NCBI GenBank assembly: GCA_015680685.1
Contig: MNCI01011498.1
Location: 1-22,951, forward strand
Direction: 5' to 3'
From: Gnetum montanum
Taxonomy: Eukaryota; Streptophyta; Gnetopsida; Gnetales; Gnetaceae
Length of the DNA: 22,951 nucleotides
The translations under genes and the position numbers were made by a program. Positions 8,901 through 17,399 of the stretch are shown piece after piece; the stretch's first letter is position 1; each line of letters starts with the position of its first letter. The notes below the pieces were generated by a model. The model worked only from the letters and a program-made list of their open reading frames with translations, searched no databases and had not been told where the DNA came from.

Positions 8901-8951
8901 GTAAGCCACCTCCAGGCTCAAGATGGCAACTGAGGTGTTAACAGGTTTCAT
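5931..8951 (-). pseudogene. Element A: long gag polyprotein (Tat-like Ty3/gypsy)
   Basis: Gag forms the virus-like particle. The frame opens at the ATG at 8951-8949 (MKPVNTSVAILSLEVAYPI) and stays in one frame for about 1,000 codons, broken only by stops. Order: an N-terminal extension to about 8510 (FKIIYQNGRDLLPALGM); a Pro/Ser/Thr/Gln-rich linker (8408-8127); the capsid-like core with YNEDGNPNAHLITFHSE (7.8 kb), FFAMSLTGKALEWY and QFITYFNYNLKLEITLDQL; a Lys-rich tail (7.2 kb); a zinc-knuckle-like motif (6.9 kb); and a C-terminal linker ending at 5931 that contains ITFSLYDLIMTSPTHREALV. The core and linker motifs are those of plant Tat gag. The start was chosen because it is the first ATG in the frame and follows the leader. 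Length is above the usual 400-700 residues. Confidence 0.7.
6876..6917 (-). other. Element A: decayed zinc-knuckle-like motif
   Basis: The codons read *-N-Y-H-Q-L-H-G-H-D-M-D-Y-C followed by LALKDDIQRMID. Tat gag proteins carry a Cys-x-x-His...His...Cys pattern here. The first Cys position is TGA (6915-6917), one base from TGC/TGT. His and the final Cys (6876-6878) remain. Confidence 0.55.
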
Positions 8952-9403
8952 TTTCATTGCATAGAAAAGATGTGAGAAAAAGACATGCTTGCAAGAAATG
9001 TTTAAGTGCAAAATATTTTAAGATAAAATGGCTAAGTATGAAAACTGTAAAGAAAATAGGCCAAAAATGGCTAATTCTAGAAACACTAAAAAAATGGTTA
9101 TTTCTAGCGTTACACTCATCATGCTCTAAGGGACTGTTATGTTCACAGGGTTGTCACACTCTACAGAACACTTAGAGCTTAACACAGTGGATACAGTTTG
9201 GGCTTTCTGTCCTACAGTGTTCTAGGGGAATTGTCAACTAGGACCAATCTACACCAACTGGAACGTAGATGACTCTTGCACTGGCCTATGATCTAGCTAC
9301 TATCATGGTAGGTTCATAGGGGTGTTACATCTATGCTAGCTTGCTACTAGTGATGGAGGTACAAAAAGCACATGAGACTACCCTTTGTACACATAAAGAA
9401 TGA
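8952..9403 (-). other. Element A: untranslated leader
   Basis: About 450 bases between the primer-binding-site candidate and the gag ATG, without a sustained frame on either strand. On the minus strand it holds two similar phrases, TGTAACACCCCTATGAACC near 9315-9333 and TGTGACAACCCTGTGAACAT near 9138-9157, which look like an old local duplication. Confidence 0.4.
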
Positions 9404-9429
9404 GAGGTCCTCCTTCTAGCACCAAAAAA
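9404..9429 (-). promoter_or_regulatory. Element A: candidate primer-binding site / LTR end
   Basis: The minus strand reads TTTTTTGGTGCTAGAAGG and then AGGACC. A TGG directly inside an LTR end is where reverse transcription priming starts. The plus strand just outside begins TGTGACATCTG at 9430, consistent with an LTR terminus (TG...CA). I cannot name the tRNA with confidence. Confidence 0.35.
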
Positions 9430-10088
9430 TGTGACATCTGAAAACATTGATGGCTGGAACACCGAGACGTCCATAGGTGAATAGCCTAACCCTGAATTTG
9501 TGCGAGGGCCATGCTAGGAGAAACAGAAACAAGGTGCCCTAAATGGTCTGGTCGATTAGATAAGGACTTACGTGTTCTAATAATAACCATTTTTAAATAT
9601 AGTTTTTAGTGATCTTCGTGCAAGATTTGGGACAACAAGCAAGAACGTAATGTGACATGAATATACAAATGCGTATCGATAGTAGAAGAAAATGCAAGAG
9701 TAATGCTGAAAACTTTGAAACAAATGTTGAGAAATTAGAACTAGAGTTTGAAGGTGGAGAAATACACCGCCCAAAGATTGGTGAGCATAAGTTTTGACTG
9801 AATAATGTTTGAAGCTAGTACCTGGCATTTAGATAGGCACAGTGGCAGCATAGTAGTGCGGTCATAGTCTCTAGGATGTCATAGATGCAGTGCTAGCAAT
9901 TGCGAGGAAGGTTGAACTGCTGGGTTGGCAGTCGTCACGCTATGCGAGTGCAAGGAAGACTATATCATGGTACTTGATAAGGTGTTAGGCTTAGGTGCTT
10001 AGGTGTAGGAGTAGTGAAGATGCTAGGAGTGCTCTAATACTTAATGCTCAAAATGATTTACCAATGCCTAAAATGCTAATTATTAGGG

Positions 10089-10097
10089 TATTTATAG
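10089..10097 (-). promoter_or_regulatory. Element A LTR: TATA box
   Basis: The minus strand reads CCCTATAAATACCC, a near-ideal plant TATA element. It is oriented towards gag of element A and lies about 1.1 kb upstream of its ATG. Confidence 0.55.
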
Positions 10098-10180
10098 GGC
10101 TACAGTTGACGTGAAATGCAGACTGGGTGTCACGTGGCCTAGGTCCCACGTAGCATGGGCGTGAAAAAGTCACACTGACA

Positions 10181-10236
10181 TGTTACGCTCAAAATGTTAT
10201 GCTCTGAGTGTTAAGCTCAAAGTGTTATGCTTTGTA
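10181..10236 (+). repeat. Four-copy 14-bp tandem repeat in the LTR U3
   Basis: Units TGTTACGCTCAAAA, TGTTATGCTCTGAG, TGTTAAGCTCAAAG and TGTTATGCTTTGTA start at 10181, 10195, 10209 and 10223. The position, about 85-140 bases upstream of the minus-strand TATA box, is where LTR enhancer repeats are often found. Confidence 0.75.
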
Positions 10237-10440
10237 GGATAGGAACGGGAACTCAAAAACTACCAAACTATGACCACAACATCTGGATTGCATGTGTCAG
10301 AGTCTTAGAGACTACCATGTACCTACAAGTAGTGTCAAAACAAATGCAACTTGGAGTCTACACTCTGGGACTATGTCTTCCCCCTCTTCTGAGTAGGATC
10401 AAGTGTAGGTATAATTTTAAGGATCAATGGGGGGTGTAAA

Positions 10441-11460
10441 ATCAAAGAAAACTACTGATCTTAGCCATCGGATGAATGTCAAAGCTGAAATGGAGGTCAA
10501 TGCTAAGTTCTGAGAGCTTCTGGAGGCATTTGAAGGCATTTTCCATGTGTCATGCTATCTACATTGCATAGCATGATAGAGTGTAGCATGGATACTTAGT
10601 AAAATTTTTGTAGATTTTGACTTGCTACACTTGTCATGTTGTCTATGCTATGTAGCGTAGTAGAGCATAACACCAATACTTTGATGAATTTTGCCTAAAT
10701 TTGCAATGTTTCTTCATGGCACGGTAACCACACTCTAAGGTGTAGCAGGATAGGAAACCTCAAAAGTAAGAAAATTGCCAAATGCATCTTCCATGTCGAG
10801 ATAGCTTGACAGATCCTTATCTAACACTTAGAAAACATTTGGCCCTAGAACCTATGTCAAGCTCGCTACGCTGTGCAATGTAGTAGAGTGTGATAGTACG
10901 CAAGATAGAAAATTTTCCAAAATATTTCTTCCATGCTAAGCATCTTTGAAAACCTCTAGCCTAGTGCTTGGGTGAATTAGCAATCGGGACATGTGTCAAG
11001 CTGGTCAAGCTAGAGAGCATAGCGAGCTTGACAGTCTAGAAGATAGAAAATTTATCAAAATGTTTGGTCCATCCCAAGCGATCCTTGACAGCTTTTGGCT
11101 TGACATTTGTGTAGAATAGCCATGAAAGTGTCTACTATGCTGGTTTTCCTATGGAGCGTAGTAGGTAGACTTAGAAAATTTTTGCAAAAATCAGGACTTC
11201 AAGTGTACTATGTTGTCTACATTGCACAGTGTGACACTAGACTTAGAAAATTTTTTCCCAAGTTTTGACACTTAGACAAATCTTCCATTAATCTACAAGA
11301 GCTTGAAATTGGTGGTGTTTCAATTATTTTAATATTATTTTATTATAATGGCTATTTGATTTTGTTGATGATGTTTGACTTAGGTGAATTAGCAATGTTT
11401 AATATTATTTTATTAGTTAAACCATTTGAGAGTTAGAAAAATTTTGAAAAATTTTCTATC
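10441..11460. repeat. Field of degenerate repeats and hairpin-prone motifs
   Basis: No gene. The phrase TAGAAAATTTT or close variants recurs near 10600, 10909, 11043, 11170, 11236 and 11436. Between copies lie variants of CTAC.TTG...TAG.GTAG, for example CATGCTA/TAGCATG arms at 10551-10557 and 10569-10575, and CTATGTAGCGTAGTAGAGC near 10650. The spacing is irregular (about 65-135 bases). It reads like an old, diverged repeat array, perhaps the distal U3 of element A. Confidence 0.5.
11328..11415 (+). repeat. Direct repeat of 18 bp, 70 bp apart
   Basis: TTTAATATTATTTTATTA occurs at 11328-11345 and 11398-11415. It is low-complexity AT sequence, so it may be a simple local duplication. Confidence 0.6.
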
Positions 11461-12180
11461 AAAAAGTATAGGTTTGTGGCCCCCACGATGTAAAGCTCAC
11501 CTCTGGTAGTTGAAGGATGGAAGAACAAGTTGATTTGGGCAAGTAGTTAGGAAGTTATGGGCTTGGGAAGGCTCTTGGCTTTGAAAGTTGTAAAGACTCC
11601 CCTAGGCAAATATGAGATATTTTCTAACTCCCATAAGGTATTTATACTATTTTTTATTTTGTCAATTGGGATGCATTGACACATTGAGTTGCATTGATGT
11701 AGCCAAAAGCCAAAATTTTTATACTTAAAAACTAAGGAAAAGGAGTTTTTTCATGAAATTAAGGTCCAGAGGAAGCCAGAAAAGCCTAGAATAAGGACGA
11801 ATGCTTGAAGAGGTCTAGGAACATGTTTGGAAAAGAGATTTAGTAGGAGATTAATTGCTAAGGAGTGCAAAAACTGGATGTGCTAAGGTCGAAAACAAAG
11901 GTTTTGAAAGCAAAATGCCAAAGGGATAAGAAACTTAACCATCCTAGCCAAGGAGTATGCAACTGGGTCCTTCCCATAGTAGGCTTATGCCCTTAATGCC
12001 CTTGCATGCCCTCAAACTAAGGAGTTCCTAGCCCCAAGTATGATTAATGGTTGTGGATTGTTAAAAATTGAATCATTGGACAAACCATCAAATAATTAAG
12101 ATCATCTTAAAATGAATCGATTAATACAATCATTAGAAAAGATAGTGAGGTGATACATGGGAAGAATAGGTGGATGAGAG
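11461..12180 (-). mobile_element. Second LTR-like segment with minus-strand TATA box
   Basis: The minus strand carries TATAAATA at 11646-11639. Just upstream of it are two motifs also found, in the same order, upstream of the element B LTR TATA box: GTCAATTGGGATGCATTGA (11661-11679) and CATTGATGTAGCC (11692-11704). This supports a related LTR U3. It lies between the pol end of B and the LTR of A, so it could be the diverged 3' LTR of B or a solo LTR. Boundaries were not found. Confidence 0.35.
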
Positions 12181-13160
12181 ATGAGAGAGAGAGAGAGAGT
12201 ATGGAATGAAGTCCTACATTTTAATCACATGAAGTTCCTTGTAGAGGATCTAATTAATATGACTTGATAGCTTCTATCCCTGGTTAGAATCAAGAACATC
12301 CACTTCTAGTGACTTTGCATTGGCACATTAGATCATTCCACCCTCCAAGATATAGGAACATCCCCACAAGCCACTCATCATTCCAAAGAAAGAAGAAAAG
12401 AGAATCAAGAAGTGAAAAGGACCTTAATTAGAGGGATGCCTTCAGGCATGGGTAATATGTCTTTCTAGCCTCATAACTAGTGCTTGTAGCTTGTTATTGT
12501 ATCTAAGGGCTATACTTTAAATTTCCATTGTTTATTTTCAATGGGAACCACACCATGCAAAGACATTACTTCTTTTTTATTAGTTGATGTAGGAATGGTG
12601 AAGAATCCATGGAAATACTCATGCAACCTTATATGGTAGGTAGCTGTAAAAGGTGACAAATCTTCTTGAAGCTACACCCTTGTTCATCCATCTAATTCAT
12701 CGCAAGTTTGAAAAGTACCAAGATCACAAATTGATCGTAAGTTGTTATTAAGAAAGGACCTCATATTTTGAAAACAAGAAAACATCATAGAGTTGTTGTG
12801 GAATGGTGAATGATGTGAACTCACTACTTGATATCATGAAAAAAATAAATGTTACATTAATTAATGTTAAAATTATAAGATGAAATCTAGTCATTTGTAA
12901 TCAAGTAAACAATGCAAGTTACAAACCACTATCAATCAGCAGCTATATTTGGTACCAAAGTCCTTATGGCAATAAAGAAAAGGAAGGCATGTAAGAAAAG
13001 TCCAAATAAGGTAAAATATAGAAAAAAATTTAAAATATTCAATAAAATGAAAAACATATGAAAAACAAAAAAGTTAAAAACTAAGGAGCCATTCATATAG
13101 TATTAGAATGGATGGGATCTCCCCCATAACTAAGTTGAAAGGAAGAGATTTGGAAAATTA
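12181..13160. other. Non-coding, no recognisable feature apart from a GA run
   Basis: AT-rich with no long frame. A (GA)n microsatellite lies at 12183-12199. In an Athila-like element the region downstream of integrase is long and non-coding or holds a decayed env-like frame; I see no env-like sequence here. Confidence 0.4.
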
Positions 13161-13169
13161 AATGTGCAT

Positions 13170-14560
13170 GACCATCAACTGAGGCTTTGGTTTTCTTGGT
13201 TTTTTTTTGCTTCAAGGGAAGACTTGAGTTATTAGGTGTTGACAAAAAATCTTTTACTTGGGCTATTAGGATGGTATATCATCATGACCTTAGATGGAAA
13301 GGTTTTGTATATAACATAATGTCCCTTGCATATAATTTAAAATTTTGTCCATTGAGGAACATGCATGGGGTTCTAGTAGAGCACCTTATCCTCTAGTTGA
13401 AACTTTACCTTCCTAATTTTAAGCTCATAATGTTTATTATGTGCCTTGTGTACTTTGTTGGATGACAAGGCCACTAATCTATTCTCATCTAGTGTGTTGA
13501 GATTCATTAGTTTTTTTCTTTGAGCTAGACATAAGTTCAAGTCAAGATCATAGGTTGTGGAAAGTGTATAGAGCTTAGCTTGGATGGGAAGCATTAAAAG
13601 ATTTTTGAACACAAGCTCATATGAAGAATACCAAATAGGAAGTTTCCACATTAAATCATAAGCTCAAAGAGCATCATTGAGTTTGTTGCTCTAGTCCTTC
13701 CTATATTTACTAACTATTTGTGTTAGAGTTCTGGTAATTTCCCTATTAGTAACCTCAACTTGGCCATTAGCTTGGGGGGTGGTAAGGAGTTTTTAGTTTA
13801 TGTTCAATTCACAAGCGTTGGATAAGCTTTCAAAAAGTGGCACCAGTGAAATGAATTTCATTGTCTACAACATACCAAACCTATTTTCAACATTTTATTG
13901 TATAAATTGAGCTATCGTAGACGATGAATAGTTGGTAATAGTTGTCGCTTCCATCCATTTGGTATAGTATTCAACAGCCATGATGATGTAGGCCTTCCCA
14001 TTTCACATAGGGTTGATGGACCCCATGAAACAAATTCCCTCAAAGATCGAAAGGCTCCAATGGTTGGTTCCACTATCGAGACCTTTGTATGCATGCGATC
14101 ATCCCTTCATCATGTTGGCACCTATCACATGAATGGAAAAAGTGATGGGCACCCTTGAAGATTATAGGCCAATAATATCCTACCATGAAGATCTTAATGG
14201 TCATCCTCCTCCCAGCATAGTGACCCCCATAAGAACCTTTGTGTGCATCCTAGAGGACATGAAGTTGATCTACATCAGGGAGATACCATCATACCAGGTC
14301 ATCCATGCAAACTTGTAGAGGTTACTGTTGATTTCCATAAAGTGTTTGGCCTAAAGAAGAAATTGATATTTCTTCTCATAGTCCCACTTCTATGGTAGCT
14401 CTTATGTGAGTAGATAGGAGAGGATGTTATCATACCAATTTGCTTTGGAATCTTGCTCATTAACTGCACCAGCAAAGAGAAGTTCATTAGGAAATTGATA
14501 TGATAGTGAATTGTCATCCTCTTTGTTGTCCTATCATAACCAATACAAGTGGTCAAGCAC
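13170..14560 (-). pseudogene. Element B: integrase (Athila-like Ty3/gypsy)
   Basis: Integrase inserts the DNA copy into the genome. In order: a linker (NWYDNILSYLL, 14.45 kb); the zinc domain with GGHYAGRRMTIKI, GYYWP and CDRCQ (about 14260-14113); and the core with VEYYTKWMEATT (13.95 kb), VVDNEIHF (13.86 kb) and ANGQVEVTNREI (13.75 kb). The DDE triad is thus E, D, E: the first Asp is Glu. The C-terminal part includes SSYELVFKNLLMLPIQAKLY and continues open to 13373. Frameshifts occur around 14000 and 13860, and TAG and TGA sit where Trp is expected (RKD*SNKL, DAL*AYD). Confidence 0.8.
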
Positions 14561-14589
14561 CATATTCTTAATCCTCTTTAATCTACCAT

Positions 14590-14950
14590 TGTTAGATCAA
14601 ACTCCTAGAGGATCACCAACCACCATATGACACAGGGGCTCACCTTTCGCTTATTCATCAAGAACTGGATGGCACTATGGTTGGTGTGCATAAAAAAATT
14701 GCATTAAAGAACATAGTACCTGAATTTCTCTAATACATATACCACTGCCATAAGCTCTTTTTTAGTAGTGGTGTAGTTGAGTTGTGTACCCACAACGTTC
14801 CTACTTGCATAGTTAATGTAGTATGGATATTTTTGATCATCCATCCATGTAAGGATCTCTTCCAAGGCATAGATTGATGCATTTGCCATGATATGGAATG
14901 GCATAGACTAGTTTGGTACTCATAGAATTGGAGTTTCTATGAGTATCTAC
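14590..14950 (-). pseudogene. Element B: RNase H domain
   Basis: RNase H removes the RNA template during reverse transcription. The frame gives ANASIYALEEIL, YASRNVVGTQLNYTTTKKEL and LEKFRYY, then TNHSAIQFLMNK and EFDLTMVD. Family members have CDAS and TDH at the catalytic Asp positions. Here both are Asn (about 14879 and 14682), changes that need only G to A. The Glu of KKEL is kept. It lies directly downstream of reverse transcriptase as expected. Confidence 0.8.
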
Positions 14951-14976
14951 TTGAGTTGTTGGAATGCATGATCACG

Positions 14977-16031
14977 TTACTTGGTCCAGATGAATGATGC
15001 AACCTTCTTTGTAAGTTTCACCAATAGCTTGACGATCTTTGAGAAGCTTTCAATAAAGTGCTTGTAGTAACCCATGTGGCCAAGGAATGACCTCATGTCC
15101 TTAATAGCCTCTGGTTGTTTCATTATCCCTTGGATGACCTTTATTCTTTCTAGGTCTACCTTGATCACTTTGTTCAAAATTTGATGTCCTAAAAAAATGC
15201 CCTCTTGGACCATTAGATGGCTCTTTTACCAATTAAGCCTCAAGTTAGTTTCTACACACCATTTAAGAACTTTCTCCAAGTGGTCCAAGGCTTACTCAAA
15301 GATAGCCCTATAGGTTGAGGAGCCAAGACTTCTACCCTATTACTGATTTGTTGTTGGAAGATGCTAAGGACCAACCATTGAAATGTGGTAGGAGCATTGC
15401 ACAGGCCAAAGTGCATCTTTCTATAAGTAAATGTTTTCCAGGTACTTATAAACATTGTCTTAGCCTAGTTCTCTAGTGCAATTTAGATTTGGTTATAGTC
15501 ACTATAACCATCTAGAAAGCTATAGTAATAATGCCTCATGATAGTATTTAGCACTTGATCATGACAATGGGAAATGATCTTTGTAAGTGGCCATATTTTA
15601 ATAGCTGAAAGTCTATACAAAATCTCTACTTTCATCCTTTCTTTATATCAATAACAAGTGGACTCATCCACTCACTATCCTCAATGGGATAAATGAACCT
15701 AGGTTTGAGGAGTTGTTCAATTTCTTCCTTGATAATTTACCTAAGTTTTGGGTTCAAGAATATTTGTAGCTATCTCTTTGGTTTAATGGAGGAATCTATA
15801 TATATATTGTGCTAACATATCTTTAGATCAATTCTTGTTAACTCATGGTATGACCAAGCAAACATTGTTTGGCCATTTTTTGAAAACTTCCAACAATTTC
15901 TTGTTTTGTATAGGAGTATGTGTGACATTAATAATTACTAGCTTGCCATTGTTCAGAAATGCATAATCCATTACTATCGGTAGAGCCTTTAATTCAAGGT
16001 GCTCCTGCTTAAAATTTTTAGGGATCTTCAA
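14977..16031 (-). pseudogene. Element B: reverse transcriptase (Athila-like)
   Basis: It copies element RNA into DNA. From the N-terminal side: LELKALPIVMDYAFL and KKLLEVFKKW (16.0-15.85 kb linker); FIYPIEDSEWMSP (15661-15698); FLDGYSDYNQI (15486-15519) with the first catalytic Asp; YRKMHFGLCNAPTTFQ (15.4 kb); then LEKVLKWCVETNLRLNW, MVQEGIFLGH and SFLGHMGYYKHFIESFSKI (15.05 kb). The NLRLNW..CHFMVQEGI type of sequence is typical of Athila. The YxDD box expected near 15340 is not recognisable. Several frameshifts and stops (W and E or Q codons turned to TAG or TAA) inactivate it. Confidence 0.85.
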
Positions 16032-16379
16032 CTCTTTCTAATGGATTTCCCTTTTTTCATTAAAGAGTTGAAGATGGATCTGTTCCAACATATTAATGCT
16101 TTCTACATAGGAGTTGGTGAGGCTCTTAGTTGGTTCCATACACATTTTTGATTTAGCCTCATTTTTAGTTGTCAGCCATTGAGTGCCCTCCTATATAGTG
16201 GCTACTGTGTATAGGCACCTTTGAACCTCTGTGATATCTACAAACTCACTGCATGTATAAAGTGATGTGCTCTTGATGGTCCATAGCTTGTGCATGCAGT
16301 GGCACCCTATGTCACTGTATGTGATCCATGAAACTCTCTTCTTCTCAATTTTTCCAAATCCATTTTCTTTGAAAATTTC

Positions 16380-16720
16380 CAAGGAAAGATTTCTAACCCC
16401 CTAGCCATGCATCTATGGTGCTTAGCCATGCTCTTTCCATGATGATAGGGAAGTCCCCTTTGTTGTTTCACATGGATTACTAGAAAATTGGTAGGATATG
16501 ATCACTCATAAATGGTGGTCATGATGTCTTTCACTAATCCCAAAGGAACAGTGATGGATTGGTCTACCAGCTTCAATCTGATGTTGCTTTTTTTTAAGGG
16601 TAGAAATTTTGAGGCTTTTTTCATTTTTTGCAAAATCAAGATAACATTGAAACTTGAGTGCAAAAAATTATCACATGCTTCATTTCTAGTAATCTATAAG
16701 TAGATAAGAGGATTCCCATG
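16380..16720 (-). pseudogene. Element B: protease remnant
   Basis: The minus strand encodes LKLVDQSITVPLGLVKDIMT (16519-16578) and, after a frameshift, FPIIMERAWLSTIDAW (16405-16449). These correspond to the D-x-S-x-x-x-P-x-G-x-x-x-D and PIILGRPFLATA blocks of Ty3/gypsy proteases. The active-site D-T/S-G block, which should lie upstream near 16700, is not found. The region between this and reverse transcriptase (16380-16032) is an open but degenerate linker. Confidence 0.6.
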
Positions 16721-16741
16721 ATTATATCTCTTCCTAAGAAG

Positions 16742-17392
16742 ATGGTTAACCTTGATCCAGTTTGTGACTGCATGGGTCAACATGACAGTGTGCAACTGGG
16801 AAGCACTTTGGTTCCAAGTTTGCTTGATAGAAATTTCAAAGGTGAAAGTAGCAAGGTTAACAACCACATGTGTTTATGAGGGTTTTTTTGGGACTATTGG
16901 TTTTGAAGAATGGTCTTTTGCAAGGCTTGAATTTAGAACCATTCAATTGAGGAGCTAGTTGTAAGTTTATAGCCCTCGTAGCATTTATCTACTGTGGCTA
17001 GGTACATATGTAATCCTACATGGACAAAGAAGATGGCAGAGGAGTTAAAGATGGTGGTGTAGGAGTGGAAGAGTGTTGAGGAGGATAGTAGGAAAATGGA
17101 AACTTCCCTCTTAGTGAAGGTGTTATATAGTATTTAGAAGGGTAATAGTGATGTGGGACGGAGATGTGACTAGAAGAGTCATGTGGAGAGATGGGTTGCT
17201 AAGTGCAATACCCATATGGATTTAGTTGATGATAAGGGCACTATTACCTTGGAGATGACATCCCTCATGACTATGGATGTTGCCACTATTCCTATTGTTC
17301 TTGAGGGTGAGGTGGTGCTTCACTTAGATAGCTTGGTGGAATTGTTGTCAATAGTTGCCTTGGGGATAAGGCAACCTCCTGGGTGCTTGTCG
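16742..17392 (+). pseudogene. Plus-strand open region between gag and protease of element B
   Basis: One plus-strand frame runs about 217 codons from an ATG at 16742 (VNLDPVCDCMGQHDSVQLGS) with nine in-frame stops, mostly TAG. The best parts are HLSTVARYICNPTWTKKMAE (about 17.0 kb), EWKSVEEDSRKMETSLLVKV, and an uninterrupted end from 17180 (RWVAKCNTHMDLVDD, VATIPIVLEGEVVLHLDSL). I recognise no family. It runs antisense to the element. It could be an antisense extra frame of the element, a captured or inserted gene fragment, or a shadow of a minus-strand gag-protease linker, whose frames here look less protein-like. Confidence 0.35.
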
Positions 17393-17399
17393 TTTTGCT

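Larger units (their letters stand above)
9430..10440 (-). mobile_element. Element A: 5' LTR (far boundary uncertain)
   Basis: The region lies upstream of the gag leader and contains a TATA box on the minus strand at 10089-10097, with a short tandem repeat upstream of it, as in an LTR U3. R and U5 would be 10070 to 9430. It has no coding content. The distal end is not defined, because a second LTR copy is not present in the window. It may extend into the repeat field beyond 10440. Confidence 0.45.

Noticed and set aside
12183-12199. GA run as a regulatory element
   Set aside because: A plain short microsatellite with no gene or promoter nearby.
13110-13130. GGGGGAGATCCC on the minus strand as a polypurine tract of element B
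   Set aside because: The position after integrase is attractive, but no TG-starting LTR follows, so it cannot be supported.
16512-16703. Plus-strand open frame of 63 codons
   Set aside because: It lies opposite the protease motifs of element B and has no features of its own.
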